Positions 24,736 to 33,487 of a DNA stretch of 42,516 nucleotides are shown one piece after another. The stretch's first letter is position 1; the number at the start of each line of letters is the position of its first letter. The position numbers were made by a program, and so were the translations under genes. A model generated the notes under the pieces. The model ran no database searches, had not been told where the DNA came from, and saw nothing but the letters and a program-made list of their open reading frames with translations. Source of the stretch: Bacillus sp. AFS088145 (lineage in GTDB: Bacteria > Bacillota > Bacilli > Bacillales > Bacillaceae_G); NCBI RefSeq assembly GCF_002564465.1, contig NZ_NUUX01000017.1:2868-45383 (forward strand), given 5' to 3'.

Positions 24736-26046
24736 TTAGACATTCTTTTTATATATTATTCCTGTGTATTGGCTACATTTTTTACCGTGTTTAATATCAT
24801 AAGTATGAGAGAGAGAAATATCAAAACGTTTGGCAATAGCTGCTCCCGTCCACCCCTCTTTGAATAATCTTACGATTTCAAGCGCATCTTCTTCAGAGGT
24901 CTGCTTTCCTCGTCTTCTTCCATTGACTGTTCGATTAGGTGGTATAACCTTTTCCCTACCTGTTATTTCTTTCCATGTTTCTCCATTCAATAAGGCATGG
25001 ATAGTTGTATTTCCTACATTTAAATGTTTAGCAATTTGGCGTTGAGTGTAACCCTTTTTGTACATTTGAACTGCAAGATTAGCATTTTCCTTCGATAAAC
25101 CAATTTGTATTTCTCTTACAACTTTTACTCCACCTGTTATATGTTTCCATGTTCCACCAGCAAGTAAAGCATGAAGAGTACTAATTCCAATTTTGTATTT
25201 TTTGGCTAAAACAGACCGCTTCTCACCTTTTTTGTACTTTTTCACAATAGATTTAACTATTTCGTCAGTTAATTTGGCTGAAGAAGTATTCTCTCCAACT
25301 GGAAAAATAGTTTTCTTGTTAACTTTACCTCCAGTTATATGCTTCCAACTTTCTCCATTACGTATATCCCAAATAGTATCTCTTATTACATTGAATTGTT
25401 TTGCAATTTCAGGCATAGGCACACCCATTTCAAGTAGCATAACAATATCTTTTACATCTTCATCTGTTAGTTTTGCATGGGAATTGTCTGTGCCACGATT
25501 AAAATTAAATTCCTTTCCAATACGTTTGCCACCAGTTAAATATGACCAATTTACACCTCTACGAATTGAGTGTATTGTTCCAATATGCACTCCGTAAATT
25601 ATTGCTAGTTCTGATGGACTATGCTCGTCATTTTCTATGTATTCACGAATGTCTAATACATCCTGTTCAGTTAGCACATTTGATACTTGCTCCCCCTTAC
25701 GAATGACATCTTCATTCATTTTGAATGCTTGACCACCGTCAGTATGATTGTACCCATATTGCTTTTGGTTACATTGATATAACTTTATATATTCTTTTTC
25801 TTTTTGATTCAAAATATCATCAATATTACTAAGCGTTGGATCATAATGTTCAAGTACTATAAAAGTAAAATTTTCCTCGCCATATTTATTCCAAGCATTT
25901 TGTAAAGCGTTATTTTCGTGTACTCCATCCTTTAAAAACCTTTTATGTTTAGATATTCTGTCTTTCAAATTTCTAGATTGCCCTATATAAACTCGATTGT
26001 TTATTCTACATCTTATTTCATATATTCCTGCTTCTTTCTTGGTCAA
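24736..26046 (-). CDS. GIY-YIG endonuclease with five C-terminal helix-turn-helix repeats
   Basis: The N-terminus is a GIY-YIG nuclease (GIYEIRCRINNRVYIGQSRNLKDRISKH), like phage Seg and intron-encoded enzymes. The rest is five tandem modules of about 55-60 residues. Each has a helix-turn-helix (for example DIVMLLEMGVPMPEIAKQF and VQMYKKGYTQRQIAKHLNVG) and closes with W-x2-(I/L)TGG. I prefer TTG 26046, nine bases after AAGGTG. A GTG at 26058 would give 440 aa. It is probably a homing-type or self-mobilising endonuclease with a long modular DNA-binding tail. Confidence 0.82.
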   Translation of the reverse strand: MTKKEAGIYEIRCRINNRVYIGQSRNLKDRISKHKRFLKDGVHENNALQNAWNKYGEENFTFIVLEHYDPTLSNIDDILNQKEKEYIKLYQCNQKQYGYNHTDGGQAFKMNEDVIRKGEQVSNVLTEQDVLDIREYIENDEHSPSELAIIYGVHIGTIHSIRRGVNWSYLTGGKRIGKEFNFNRGTDNSHAKLTDEDVKDIVMLLEMGVPMPEIAKQFNVIRDTIWDIRNGESWKHITGGKVNKKTIFPVGENTSSAKLTDEIVKSIVKKYKKGEKRSVLAKKYKIGISTLHALLAGGTWKHITGGVKVVREIQIGLSKENANLAVQMYKKGYTQRQIAKHLNVGNTTIHALLNGETWKEITGREKVIPPNRTVNGRRRGKQTSEEDALEIVRLFKEGWTGAAIAKRFDISLSHTYDIKHGKKCSQYTGIIYKKNV

Positions 26047-26098
26047 TTTTTTCAACACCTTACTACTAATTTTTTATTTAACCAACTTATTTTGCTTC

Positions 26099-26302
26099 TT
26101 ACATATTATTCAGCGAGAACCTCTCTTGAAATTTCCTAGCGTAATCGGAAATAAGATAGTAACCCTGACTTTCAAATATGTCCCTTACAGTCTCAATTGA
26201 TAAGCGATTTTCTTTAGATAACCTTTGATATGAACATGTTGGACATATTTTTTCATTTTTAAAAAAAATACAAGTTGGTGATGTTTGTCTATCGATCTTC
26301 CC
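26099..26302 (-). pseudogene. Remnant of a zinc-ribbon (DUF723-like) gene
   Basis: The minus strand is open for about 67 codons without a good start. It reads IDRQTSPTC, KICPTCSYQRLSKENRLS and ETVRDIFESQGYYLISDYA before a stop. The CPTC followed by a helix and GYYLISDY pattern is that of the zinc-ribbon repeat proteins common in phages and islands. It looks like a truncated piece of such a gene directly upstream of the GIY-YIG gene. The rest of the gap to 26,428 shows no gene. Confidence 0.55.
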
Positions 26303-26428
26303 TTATTAACATAAGGTGATAAAATGGACAGACCTATTCATAAAATAAGTTCTTTATTGTAAAATTAAATAGGAAATAAATTACATAGGTCTTGAAAATA
26401 AAATAATTGAACGAATGGATGGGTGAGA

Positions 26429-28294
26429 ATGGCTACAAAAAACTTTTCGGATATCTCTACATGGACAGTTGAAGATTTAATGGATTCTATTGAGGAAAAT
26501 CCACAGAAAAAGGAAAAAGTTATTATACCTAAGTATCAGAGGAATTTGGTATGGTCAGATAAGCAAAAAAAAAGTTTTATCGACTCCATAAAGTCAGGCT
26601 TTCCATTTGGTTCTCTTTTGCTCTTTAAAGAAGGAAGTGAAGGAGGAATTACGAATTATTCATTAATTGATGGTCTTCAACGAACTACAACAATAAAGAA
26701 ATACATTGAGGAGCCTACCAAGTTTTTTGAGAATGAGAATATAGATGAAGAACTAATAAACAATGTTTTAAATATTTTAAAACTTGATATAAACCGTAGA
26801 GAAGAACTTCTTAGAGTTATAACTGATTGGGTTAGGCAACTTAAAGGGTTTAAGGAATCACATGGTTATTCATCATTTAACCTGGGGAACGAAATATGTT
26901 CCAAGTTTAATTTACCGACTCATAGGGACGATTTTAACAGGCTTATTAATGTTTTAGTCCCTTTTAAAGAGAGAATTGAAGCGGAAGCAGATATATCATT
27001 AGCGAAAATACCTGTAATAATATACTCTGGACAAGAATCAAATCTACCTTCTATTTTCGAAAGAATTAATTCTAGAGGGACCCAGCTTAATAAGTATCAG
27101 ATATACGCAGCTACTTGGTCAAGATCAAAAATAAAAATAAACAATACTGAAATAATAGACCATATTAAAGCTAAGTACGATGCCTTAATTGAGGAGGGGT
27201 TACAGGTAGATAATTATGACCCAAATTCGAAAGAGTTTTATAAAAGTGATTTTACTGTATTTGAATATATTTTCGGTTTAGGTAAGCACTTGTCGAAACA
27301 TTATCCATATTTATTTGGTCTGAGTGAACAGGAAGATACTACTGAATCAATTGGATTTAACCTTTGTACAATGTGTTTAAGGGATGATCTAAAAGAAATG
27401 CCATTAATTGTCGAAAGTATTGTTATCTTAGACCAAGAAAAATTCTTAAATGCATTAATTGATTCTGTAAAATTAATCCACTCCACCTTAAAACCGTTTA
27501 TTACTTTAAAGGCGAATAGGAAAACAAAACAAAAAAGTGAAAAGCTTGTAATTTATCATACAGAGTACCAAATTGTATCAATGATTGCAAAAGTCTTTAA
27601 AAGTAAATATGATTCAAATTTGGAGATTAAAAGTAGCTGGAGTAGTAAAGAAAAACCCCTAATGAAGAATATACCGTATCATTACCTATATGATATTATC
27701 AGGGAATACTGGAGGGGTTCAGGAGATAGTAAAATAAAAGAACTTGTTCAGGAAGGATCGAGATACGAAAAAGAACTTTATCAAGAAAATTGGGCTAACA
27801 TCTTAAACGAGTGGTTTTCGTATCAATTAGATAGAAAAGAAAAGAGCAGAGTAAATATACGTGATGTAGACATTTTATTTCTAAAGTACATATATGCCCA
27901 TATAATGACTAGTTATGAAGATCTTTCTAATCTTGAATACGAAATAGAACACATTGTTCCTATTGCCAGGCTAAAAACCATCATCAATGGAGAAGGAATA
28001 CCCATGAGTGCTATTTCTAACCTTTGTTTCATTGAAAAAGAGATTAACAGAGATAAAAAAGAATTAACTATATATGAGTTTTTTGAGAACCAGGTAAATG
28101 ATGGGCAACTTACTGAAGAACAGGCCTCTGTTGAAATAAAGAAAATAGAGAAGTTTAGCTTTACCACAAAGGACGATTTAGAATTTGTAGAAAAAATCAA
28201 TGTAGATGATTATTTAAATTTGTTAAAAGCACGCTTTGAAGTGTTGAAGGACAAGTTTTATGAGGTAAATAAAATTGAACCTTCTAATGAATAG
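26429..28294 (+). CDS. DUF262/DUF1524 protein (GmrSD-type restriction enzyme)
   Basis: This 621-aa protein has an N-terminal DUF262 domain, a ParB-like NTPase/nuclease fold, with PKYQRNLVWSDKQ and DGLQRTTT (81-85). It continues with the family block FERINSRGTQLNKYQIYAA. The C-terminus is a DUF1524 HNH-like nuclease with E-H508-IVP, NL (531) and N540. This is the single-chain GmrSD layout, known for type IV restriction of modified DNA, although DUF262/DUF1524 proteins have other roles too. Start choice between ATG 26429 and GTG 26423 is uncertain because the ribosome-binding site is weak. Confidence 0.87.
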   Translation: MATKNFSDISTWTVEDLMDSIEENPQKKEKVIIPKYQRNLVWSDKQKKSFIDSIKSGFPFGSLLLFKEGSEGGITNYSLIDGLQRTTTIKKYIEEPTKFFENENIDEELINNVLNILKLDINRREELLRVITDWVRQLKGFKESHGYSSFNLGNEICSKFNLPTHRDDFNRLINVLVPFKERIEAEADISLAKIPVIIYSGQESNLPSIFERINSRGTQLNKYQIYAATWSRSKIKINNTEIIDHIKAKYDALIEEGLQVDNYDPNSKEFYKSDFTVFEYIFGLGKHLSKHYPYLFGLSEQEDTTESIGFNLCTMCLRDDLKEMPLIVESIVILDQEKFLNALIDSVKLIHSTLKPFITLKANRKTKQKSEKLVIYHTEYQIVSMIAKVFKSKYDSNLEIKSSWSSKEKPLMKNIPYHYLYDIIREYWRGSGDSKIKELVQEGSRYEKELYQENWANILNEWFSYQLDRKEKSRVNIRDVDILFLKYIYAHIMTSYEDLSNLEYEIEHIVPIARLKTIINGEGIPMSAISNLCFIEKEINRDKKELTIYEFFENQVNDGQLTEEQASVEIKKIEKFSFTTKDDLEFVEKINVDDYLNLLKARFEVLKDKFYEVNKIEPSNE

Positions 28295-28314
28295 AAAAAT
28301 AACTTACGAACTAG

Positions 28315-28341
28315 GCTAATCCAATGTGATTAGCTTTTTTC
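28315..28341 (+). terminator. Terminator of the DUF262 gene
   Basis: GCTAATC (28315-28321) pairs with GATTAGC (28328-28334), followed by six T. Confidence 0.85.
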
Positions 28342-28388
28342 TTTATAGGCTGCTCTTTGTCATTCTGACCTCCTCCCTATACGGAATG

Positions 28389-28423
28389 TTTCGACAAAGG
28401 ACTTATATTACCTTTCGACAAAG
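28389..28423. repeat. Short direct repeat between convergent genes
   Basis: TTTCGACAAAG is present at 28389-28399 and 28413-28423, a period of 24 bases. No function can be assigned. Confidence 0.4.
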
Positions 28424-28460
28424 TTGTGAACAAATTGATTAAATCATTTCTAAATAAAAA

Positions 28461-28480
28461 AAGAAGGCAATAGCCTCCTT
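28461..28480 (-). terminator. Terminator of the ApeA-like gene
   Basis: On the minus strand AAGGAGGC and GCCTTCTT pair around TATT with one mismatch, followed by a T run. Confidence 0.8.
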
Positions 28481-28490
28481 ACGTTTATTC

Positions 28491-29930
28491 TTAATTTTTT
28501 AATTCTTGTTTTGCGCTATCCAATAAATTGACTAAGCCATAATCCTGTTGAACGGAATGATTCAGGGTATCCTCGCTAATTCCAAGTCTTCTACTGAAAT
28601 GATAGAATAGAATGATTTGCATTCTTATATTTGCAAAATAAAGCCCCCAATCTTTAAAATAATAATCTGGTTTTTCTCCAAAATGAGTGTAATAATCACG
28701 GGTTGTTCTTACATCGGTAGCAAAACCTTTAAGGTTTTTAATTTCTTTAAAAATAAGCCCAACCATTTGTTGGTTCATATCTTTGAAAGTATCTCTAATT
28801 CTTCTTTCAAATCCATGATGATGAGCATATTTTAATGTACTAATCAATTTATTTCTTATATCCGGTTCAATATCGGTTGGGAGCGCTTCAATCATATGAT
28901 TTTTAACTTTTTCATATTCCTCGTCTGATAAAAATTGCCCTGCATCCCCAGCAGTATCACGATGGAAGCTTTCCATTGATTTTGCGTAATTTAAAAATTT
29001 TGTTTCCCAGTCAACCTTAGTACCATATATATTGCGAAGATATATTTTTCTAGATGAGTAGGAATCATCTTCAAACCAATTATTCAAAAGAGTCTCCAAG
29101 TTATCTTTAATCATTTTATAATGAATAAATAATTCGTCGGCCTTAATGCTCTTTTCATAAAAATCTTTCATTGGTATTAGATATATATAAATTTTCTCAC
29201 GAGCATTTTTCACCTCGCCGAATAATTCTCCCTTTGCTGTTAACTTTTTTGGGTAAACTTCACGATTTAATAGAAAAGTTAAAAAATCTTGAAGTTCAAT
29301 AGTAAAATCTAAAAACCAATCTAATTCTTTATATTCATTTGGAATAATATCAAGTGTTCCTGTATGTTGAAATACTTTTGACTTAAATAGTTCGCCTGAT
29401 TTGTTGACATTATATCCGGCTTTTACTGTTGTATCTTTGCTGTTAACTTTAATTTCAAATACTGGTGGAAATGTATAAGTTACACCTAACTTAGAAACTA
29501 TCCCATCAACTGCTTCAATTTCATCCTCAAAAGGATCGTATCCCATCCATTCTTCTAAGTATGAGTAGTTTATAGAAATAGAATGGAATTTCATTTCTTC
29601 TTTTGAATGAAAATGCTTCCCTACCAACATTCGGTTAAAGGTTAGTTTGGTTGTTACATAACCCGATATTTTAAATTTTGTTTGGAAGCCATCATACAGT
29701 GTTATATCTTCACCATCTTCTGTTGTACCAAGAACTAGTTGATATTTCTTTGCTTTATTTCCAAAAAACGATTGTTCCTCACCTAAATCACCAAATAACT
29801 CTAAATTGATACCCTCTAAATTATATGTTAAAATCCCTGCTACTTGTTTTTCGGGGGAATCAGGAACCCACCAATATCCTCTAAATTCAAACTCATCGTA
29901 CATGGTCATATCTTTCGTCTTTTTCGCCAA
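28491..29930 (-). CDS. apeA: ApeA-type HEPN anti-phage protein
   Basis: The N-terminus of this 479-aa protein, YDEFEFRGYWWVPDSPEKQVAG, is the ApeA N-terminal domain signature (FxxxGxWWxP). The C-terminal quarter carries the HEPN motif R411-DYYT-H416 in RTTRDYYTHFG. ApeA is a known single-gene abortive defence protein thought to act as a HEPN ribonuclease. I place the start at TTG 29930, because GAGGAGG lies eight bases upstream (complement about 29938-29945). A longer reading from ATG 30002 has no ribosome-binding site and would put this one inside the gene. Confidence 0.88.
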   Translation of the reverse strand: MAKKTKDMTMYDEFEFRGYWWVPDSPEKQVAGILTYNLEGINLELFGDLGEEQSFFGNKAKKYQLVLGTTEDGEDITLYDGFQTKFKISGYVTTKLTFNRMLVGKHFHSKEEMKFHSISINYSYLEEWMGYDPFEDEIEAVDGIVSKLGVTYTFPPVFEIKVNSKDTTVKAGYNVNKSGELFKSKVFQHTGTLDIIPNEYKELDWFLDFTIELQDFLTFLLNREVYPKKLTAKGELFGEVKNAREKIYIYLIPMKDFYEKSIKADELFIHYKMIKDNLETLLNNWFEDDSYSSRKIYLRNIYGTKVDWETKFLNYAKSMESFHRDTAGDAGQFLSDEEYEKVKNHMIEALPTDIEPDIRNKLISTLKYAHHHGFERRIRDTFKDMNQQMVGLIFKEIKNLKGFATDVRTTRDYYTHFGEKPDYYFKDWGLYFANIRMQIILFYHFSRRLGISEDTLNHSVQQDYGLVNLLDSAKQELKN

Positions 29931-30111
29931 TTTCCTAGCCTCCTCATATTTTAAAATACAATTTTTGACTAATGTATACAAGGACAAAAAATACGTTAGC
30001 ATCTTGTAATAAAGGCGTTGGCTTTCTCGACGGTTATCAGATCCTGAAAACCTATAGTTTCCATTAATTTTACATTCCGATTCTGATAAAATAGTAGACG
30101 AGGTACTAAAT

Positions 30112-30928
30112 ATGTATATTTAGCCAATGCTTTTACACAAATCGGATAAACCGTTTAATTCAGAAGATTACATTACGGAACTGAAGCTTGACGGCATCCG
30201 TTTAATATATTCAGTTGATGACTCAGGTAAGGTCCGTTTATATTCTCGACACAATAACGAAATCACATCAAAATTCCCCGAACCTCATAACCTAGACCTT
30301 TCACCAGGAACCCTTCTTGAAGGCGAGTTTATGTCATTGATAAACATGGCAAGCCTGACTTTGAAGCAATGATGAGTCGATTTATGAGTTCAAAGAATAG
30401 GTCATCGATTACCTTTGTCGCTTTTGACGTGATTCAGCACAAATGTGAACGAATCACAAACTTACCATTACTTGAACGTAAAGAAGTGCTTGAGAAATAG
30501 TGCCTGAGGATGATACGTTGATTTCTAAGATGCAGTTCATTGAGGGTCACGGTGAAGCTTATTTTGACGCAGTAAAGGCACGAGCGCTTGAAGGTATCGC
30601 TTTAAAACGTAAGGATTCACTTTATGCAGTCGGTAAACGTACGTATTCGTGGTTGAAGGTTATTAACTATCAATACTTAGATGTATATGTCGTTGGATAT
30701 CGTAAGCAGCCAAAGGATTTCGGTCTGCTTTGGCATTCGAAGATGGTCGTTATGCTGGAGTAATGGAACTAGGTGTTCCATGGTTAACTCGAAAGCATGT
30801 TTATATGAAGCCTGTGATTCGGGAAGAGAATGATTTCACGTTTATTGAGCCGATTAAGTGGTGTTAAATATCGAAATTTAACGAAGGCAGGATTATTACG
30901 TCTTCCGAGTTTTGTTGAGTGGGCATAA
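30112..30928 (+). pseudogene. Decayed ATP-dependent DNA ligase
   Basis: The remnant begins MYI-stop-PMLLHKSDKPF at 30112, with TAG at 30121. The ligase nucleotidyltransferase motif ELKLDGIRL (K-x-DG) follows. The reading then shifts near 30,335 to IDKHGKPDFEAMMSRF and again near 30,500 to LEGIALKRKDSLYAVGKRTYSWLKV (motif V-like). More shifts follow near 30,725 and 30,865 before the stop at 30,928. The rebuilt length of about 270 aa fits small phage or plasmid ligases such as SP-beta YoqV. At least one nonsense and four frameshift lesions make it non-functional. Confidence 0.85.
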
Positions 30929-30966
30929 ATTCGTCTACTCTTTTTTTGAGATAAAATCGGTATACT

Positions 30967-31039
30967 ACGGTTTCTTTCTATTATATACCGTGTTATAATG
31001 AAAACGGTCGAAAGTTCGGCAAATGACCGTATCAGTGCA
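30967..31039. promoter_or_regulatory. Candidate integrase arm-binding region, right
   Basis: ACGGT/ACCGT pairs lie at 30967/30987 and 31004/31026, forming two successive inverted repeats. AAACGGTC (31002-31009) and CAGTGCA (31033-31039) also occur near the left end at 11641 and 11648. The motifs stop about 36 bases before attR. Confidence 0.45.
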
Positions 31040-31074
31040 CGTTTCAAAAAGCGTTAATATAGCAGGTTTGTCCA

Positions 31075-31171
<97 letters not shown>

Positions 31172-31328
31172 CTTTTTTTGTGTTTTAACTACTTAGAAAT
31201 AAAATGATGAATTACGTTTACTATATAAATTAGGATGGATTCCTATCATTTAATAGAAATCTTAGATCATCATCAAATTTATACTAGATATGTTATTCTA
31301 ATATAAATAAAAGAGTGGAGTGATATAA

Positions 31329-31886
31329 ATGAACGAAAAAGAATTTTGGAGCTTAATATCTAAAATGCATATTGTTGAAGAACCGTATGAATGGGTAATA
31401 AATCATTTAGCAAAACAATCAGAGGGAGAGATAGCTAGTTTTGAAATTCATTTTGAAACTTTTTTTTCCAAAGCGTATACCGTAAATCTTTTAGGAGCTG
31501 CATGGATCATTATGGATGGCTGTTCTGAGGATTCATTTGCACATTTTAGAGCTTGGTTAATCGGTCAAGGAGAACAAGTTTACAAGAAAACGTTAAATGA
31601 CCCAGATTATTTAGCGGAATACATCTTTCCTATTTATGAAGAAGAAGGACTTACACCAGAATTGGAAGATATGTTAGATCTAGCTTTACAAGCGTATACA
31701 ATCAAGCGTAAAGGCGATGATGATTGGGATGATCAGTTGTGGAATGAGTTCAATTCACTAATTGAAAGCAAAGGCTATGATTATCCTGAACAACAATTAA
31801 CGATCGATTGGAAGTCAAAAGACGAATTAAAACCTAAATTTCCAAAGCTATGGAAAAGATTTGGCAATAAACCATTAGGGTGCTAG
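31329..31886 (+). CDS. DUF4240 protein
   Basis: This 185-aa protein matches the DUF4240 pattern: MNEKEFWSLIS at the start, then HFETFFSKAYTVNLLGAAWIIMDGCSEDSFAHFRAWLIGQG, then DPDYLAEY. Function is unknown, though the fold is thought to be related to other small Asp/Glu-rich helical families near toxin-immunity or regulatory genes. GTGGAGTG lies upstream of the ATG. It is the first gene outside the island and may be the original neighbour of tRNA-Arg. Confidence 0.82.
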   Translation: MNEKEFWSLISKMHIVEEPYEWVINHLAKQSEGEIASFEIHFETFFSKAYTVNLLGAAWIIMDGCSEDSFAHFRAWLIGQGEQVYKKTLNDPDYLAEYIFPIYEEEGLTPELEDMLDLALQAYTIKRKGDDDWDDQLWNEFNSLIESKGYDYPEQQLTIDWKSKDELKPKFPKLWKRFGNKPLGC

Positions 31887-32003
31887 AGTTAAAAACTGTT
31901 TTATGCATACTTGTATCTTTAATATTTTAAATAATTTTAATTCATGATACACTTTTTCATAACTAGTTTGTGCAGGAAATAACAAATGTTAGGGGAGAGT
32001 AAC

Positions 32004-32987
32004 ATGGAAGACAATATAGTCTTTTTTCCTAAACTGAAGGATCGGATAATAAATTTAGGTAAAAAAGCATTAGAAGAAAAAAATTTTAGTAAAGCTTTAA
32101 TGTTATGTGATCAATTAAAAGAAATGAATGAGCATAATTCACAAACAGAGCTTGCTGCAGTCGCGTGTCTTTTAGAAGGGAATCGGGCCAGGGAAGCTAA
32201 GGAAAGATGTGAGGATTTAGTTTTTGGGCCATTTGAGAGTGATGAAGCAATTGAAGTATACATAAGCATTTTATTTCAATTAAAAGAATATGAAGAATTA
32301 CAAAAAAATATAAAAAGACTACTCACCCAAAAACGGATTGATGAAAATCAGATGGATAAGTTTCAGGCGATGCTATCATTATCAAAGAAAGTAATTTCAG
32401 ATCGTGAAGGCATTAAGGGTGAAGTTGTTAATTTGCATACGATCGTTGAAAATTCTGAGCCGATTGATAAGCAACTTGAATTAATTAATGAATTAAGAGG
32501 TTTAGATTGTAATCTTGTTATCGATCAAATTAGCGAAATATTAAAAAGCACCAAAGCAAATCCGTTAATTCAAAGCTTTATTTTGTTTATTTTACAAGAA
32601 CAATCAATCGATAAAGATTTTGAACTTAACAAAGTAAACCAAAGGATGATTTGGAATACATCGGTTTCAGTCGATGAACATAAAATCTTTGTAGATGCTA
32701 TATTAAAAAAATTAAGTGACGTATTAGAAAGTGAAGACCCTTCTGCTTTTGAAATCGCAAAAACACACTTCCAACACTTTATAACAATTTACTTCCCGTT
32801 TATCCCAATACCAGCGGATATAAATACATGGGCAGCTTGTTTTTATTGCATCGTCCAACAATTTTTTGATCGTAGTGTAGATGAAGAGGAACTAAAAGAC
32901 TTATTTAATGTAGAATATTTTCCTGTAAAAAGTGCAATTGCTTTAGTAAAACGTTTTGAAGATGAAGGATACTTTACCATAAAATGA
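32004..32987 (+). CDS. ysoA: YsoA-like TPR protein
   Basis: This 327-aa helical protein has TPR-like repeats in the first half (KKALEEKNFSKALMLCDQLKEMNEHNSQTELAAVACLLEGN). Position just upstream of tig matches B. subtilis ysoA, whose function is unknown. I use ATG 32004, with GGGGAG seven bases upstream. The in-frame ATG at 31986 precedes that site. A terminator follows at 33,088. Confidence 0.8.
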   Translation: MEDNIVFFPKLKDRIINLGKKALEEKNFSKALMLCDQLKEMNEHNSQTELAAVACLLEGNRAREAKERCEDLVFGPFESDEAIEVYISILFQLKEYEELQKNIKRLLTQKRIDENQMDKFQAMLSLSKKVISDREGIKGEVVNLHTIVENSEPIDKQLELINELRGLDCNLVIDQISEILKSTKANPLIQSFILFILQEQSIDKDFELNKVNQRMIWNTSVSVDEHKIFVDAILKKLSDVLESEDPSAFEIAKTHFQHFITIYFPFIPIPADINTWAACFYCIVQQFFDRSVDEEELKDLFNVEYFPVKSAIALVKRFEDEGYFTIK

Positions 32988-32990
32988 AAT

Positions 32991-33027
32991 GTCAGACTGC
33001 CCGCCAAACGCTTGCAATCAGTCTGAC
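32991..33027. repeat. Short copy of the CAGACTG-ended repeat
   Basis: GTCAGACTG (32991-32999) pairs with CAGTCTGAC (33019-33027). The right part, CGCTTGCAATCAGTCTG, is the inverse of the left end of the element at 2,329-2,470, and AAACGCT matches its other end. It looks like an internally deleted copy of that element, or it may serve as a hairpin after ysoA. Confidence 0.55.
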
Positions 33028-33087
33028 AATCAAGTTTGTAGAACTTTTCTATACACTAATTTTAATTTAAAATGAAATTGTTGGAAA

Positions 33088-33127
33088 AAACATAGATGTT
33101 CCATTTGGGCTTCTATGTTTTTTTATG
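33088..33127 (+). terminator. Terminator of ysoA
   Basis: AAACATAGA (33088-33096) pairs with TCTATGTTT (33112-33120), followed by a T run. From 33,128 to 33,330 no gene is seen. A GC-richer patch at about 33,150-33,245 containing GGAAAGCGAGCAATAGGGAA resembles a degraded intergenic repeat. Confidence 0.75.
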
Positions 33128-33332
33128 TAAAAAAAGATATTTTAAATTGATGGAAACGGCGATAATACCGAGTTCTAATTGGAGAGAATGCGATGAGGGT
33201 CTTAGGTCACGCCTTACGGAAAGCGAGCAATAGGGAATGGAAGTCATCGTTCTACTTTTTATAGGAACTAAACTGTTTTAAAATTCAAAATTAAAAAACC
33301 CTAATATTTTCTCCTTATAAAAATAGGAAATA

Positions 33333-33360
33333 TTGAAACAAAAAAGGAATGTGTTATAAT
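33333..33360 (+). promoter_or_regulatory. Sigma-A promoter of tig
   Basis: TTGAAA (33333-33338) and a perfect TATAAT (33355-33360) are 16 bases apart, about 125 bases before the tig start. Confidence 0.7.
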
Positions 33361-33487
33361 AGAATGGTTGTAACGACTATTTACTTAATTATACATGCAT
33401 TTTCTTTATTAAAAATGGACAGGCATGTATAGTACGAAAATACGTAAACACATATATTTTTTTAGATAATTTTGGAGGGAACTAACA

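Noticed and set aside
24736-26046. GIY-YIG gene as part of a group I intron
   Set aside because: It sits between complete or decayed genes, not inside a split gene, and no intron core is visible.
26429-29930. Two-gene defence operon of the DUF262 and ApeA proteins
   Set aside because: They are convergent with a terminator for each, so they are separate units.
30127-30763. Two short ORFs as independent small genes
   Set aside because: They are consecutive pieces of one DNA ligase reading broken by a stop and frameshifts.
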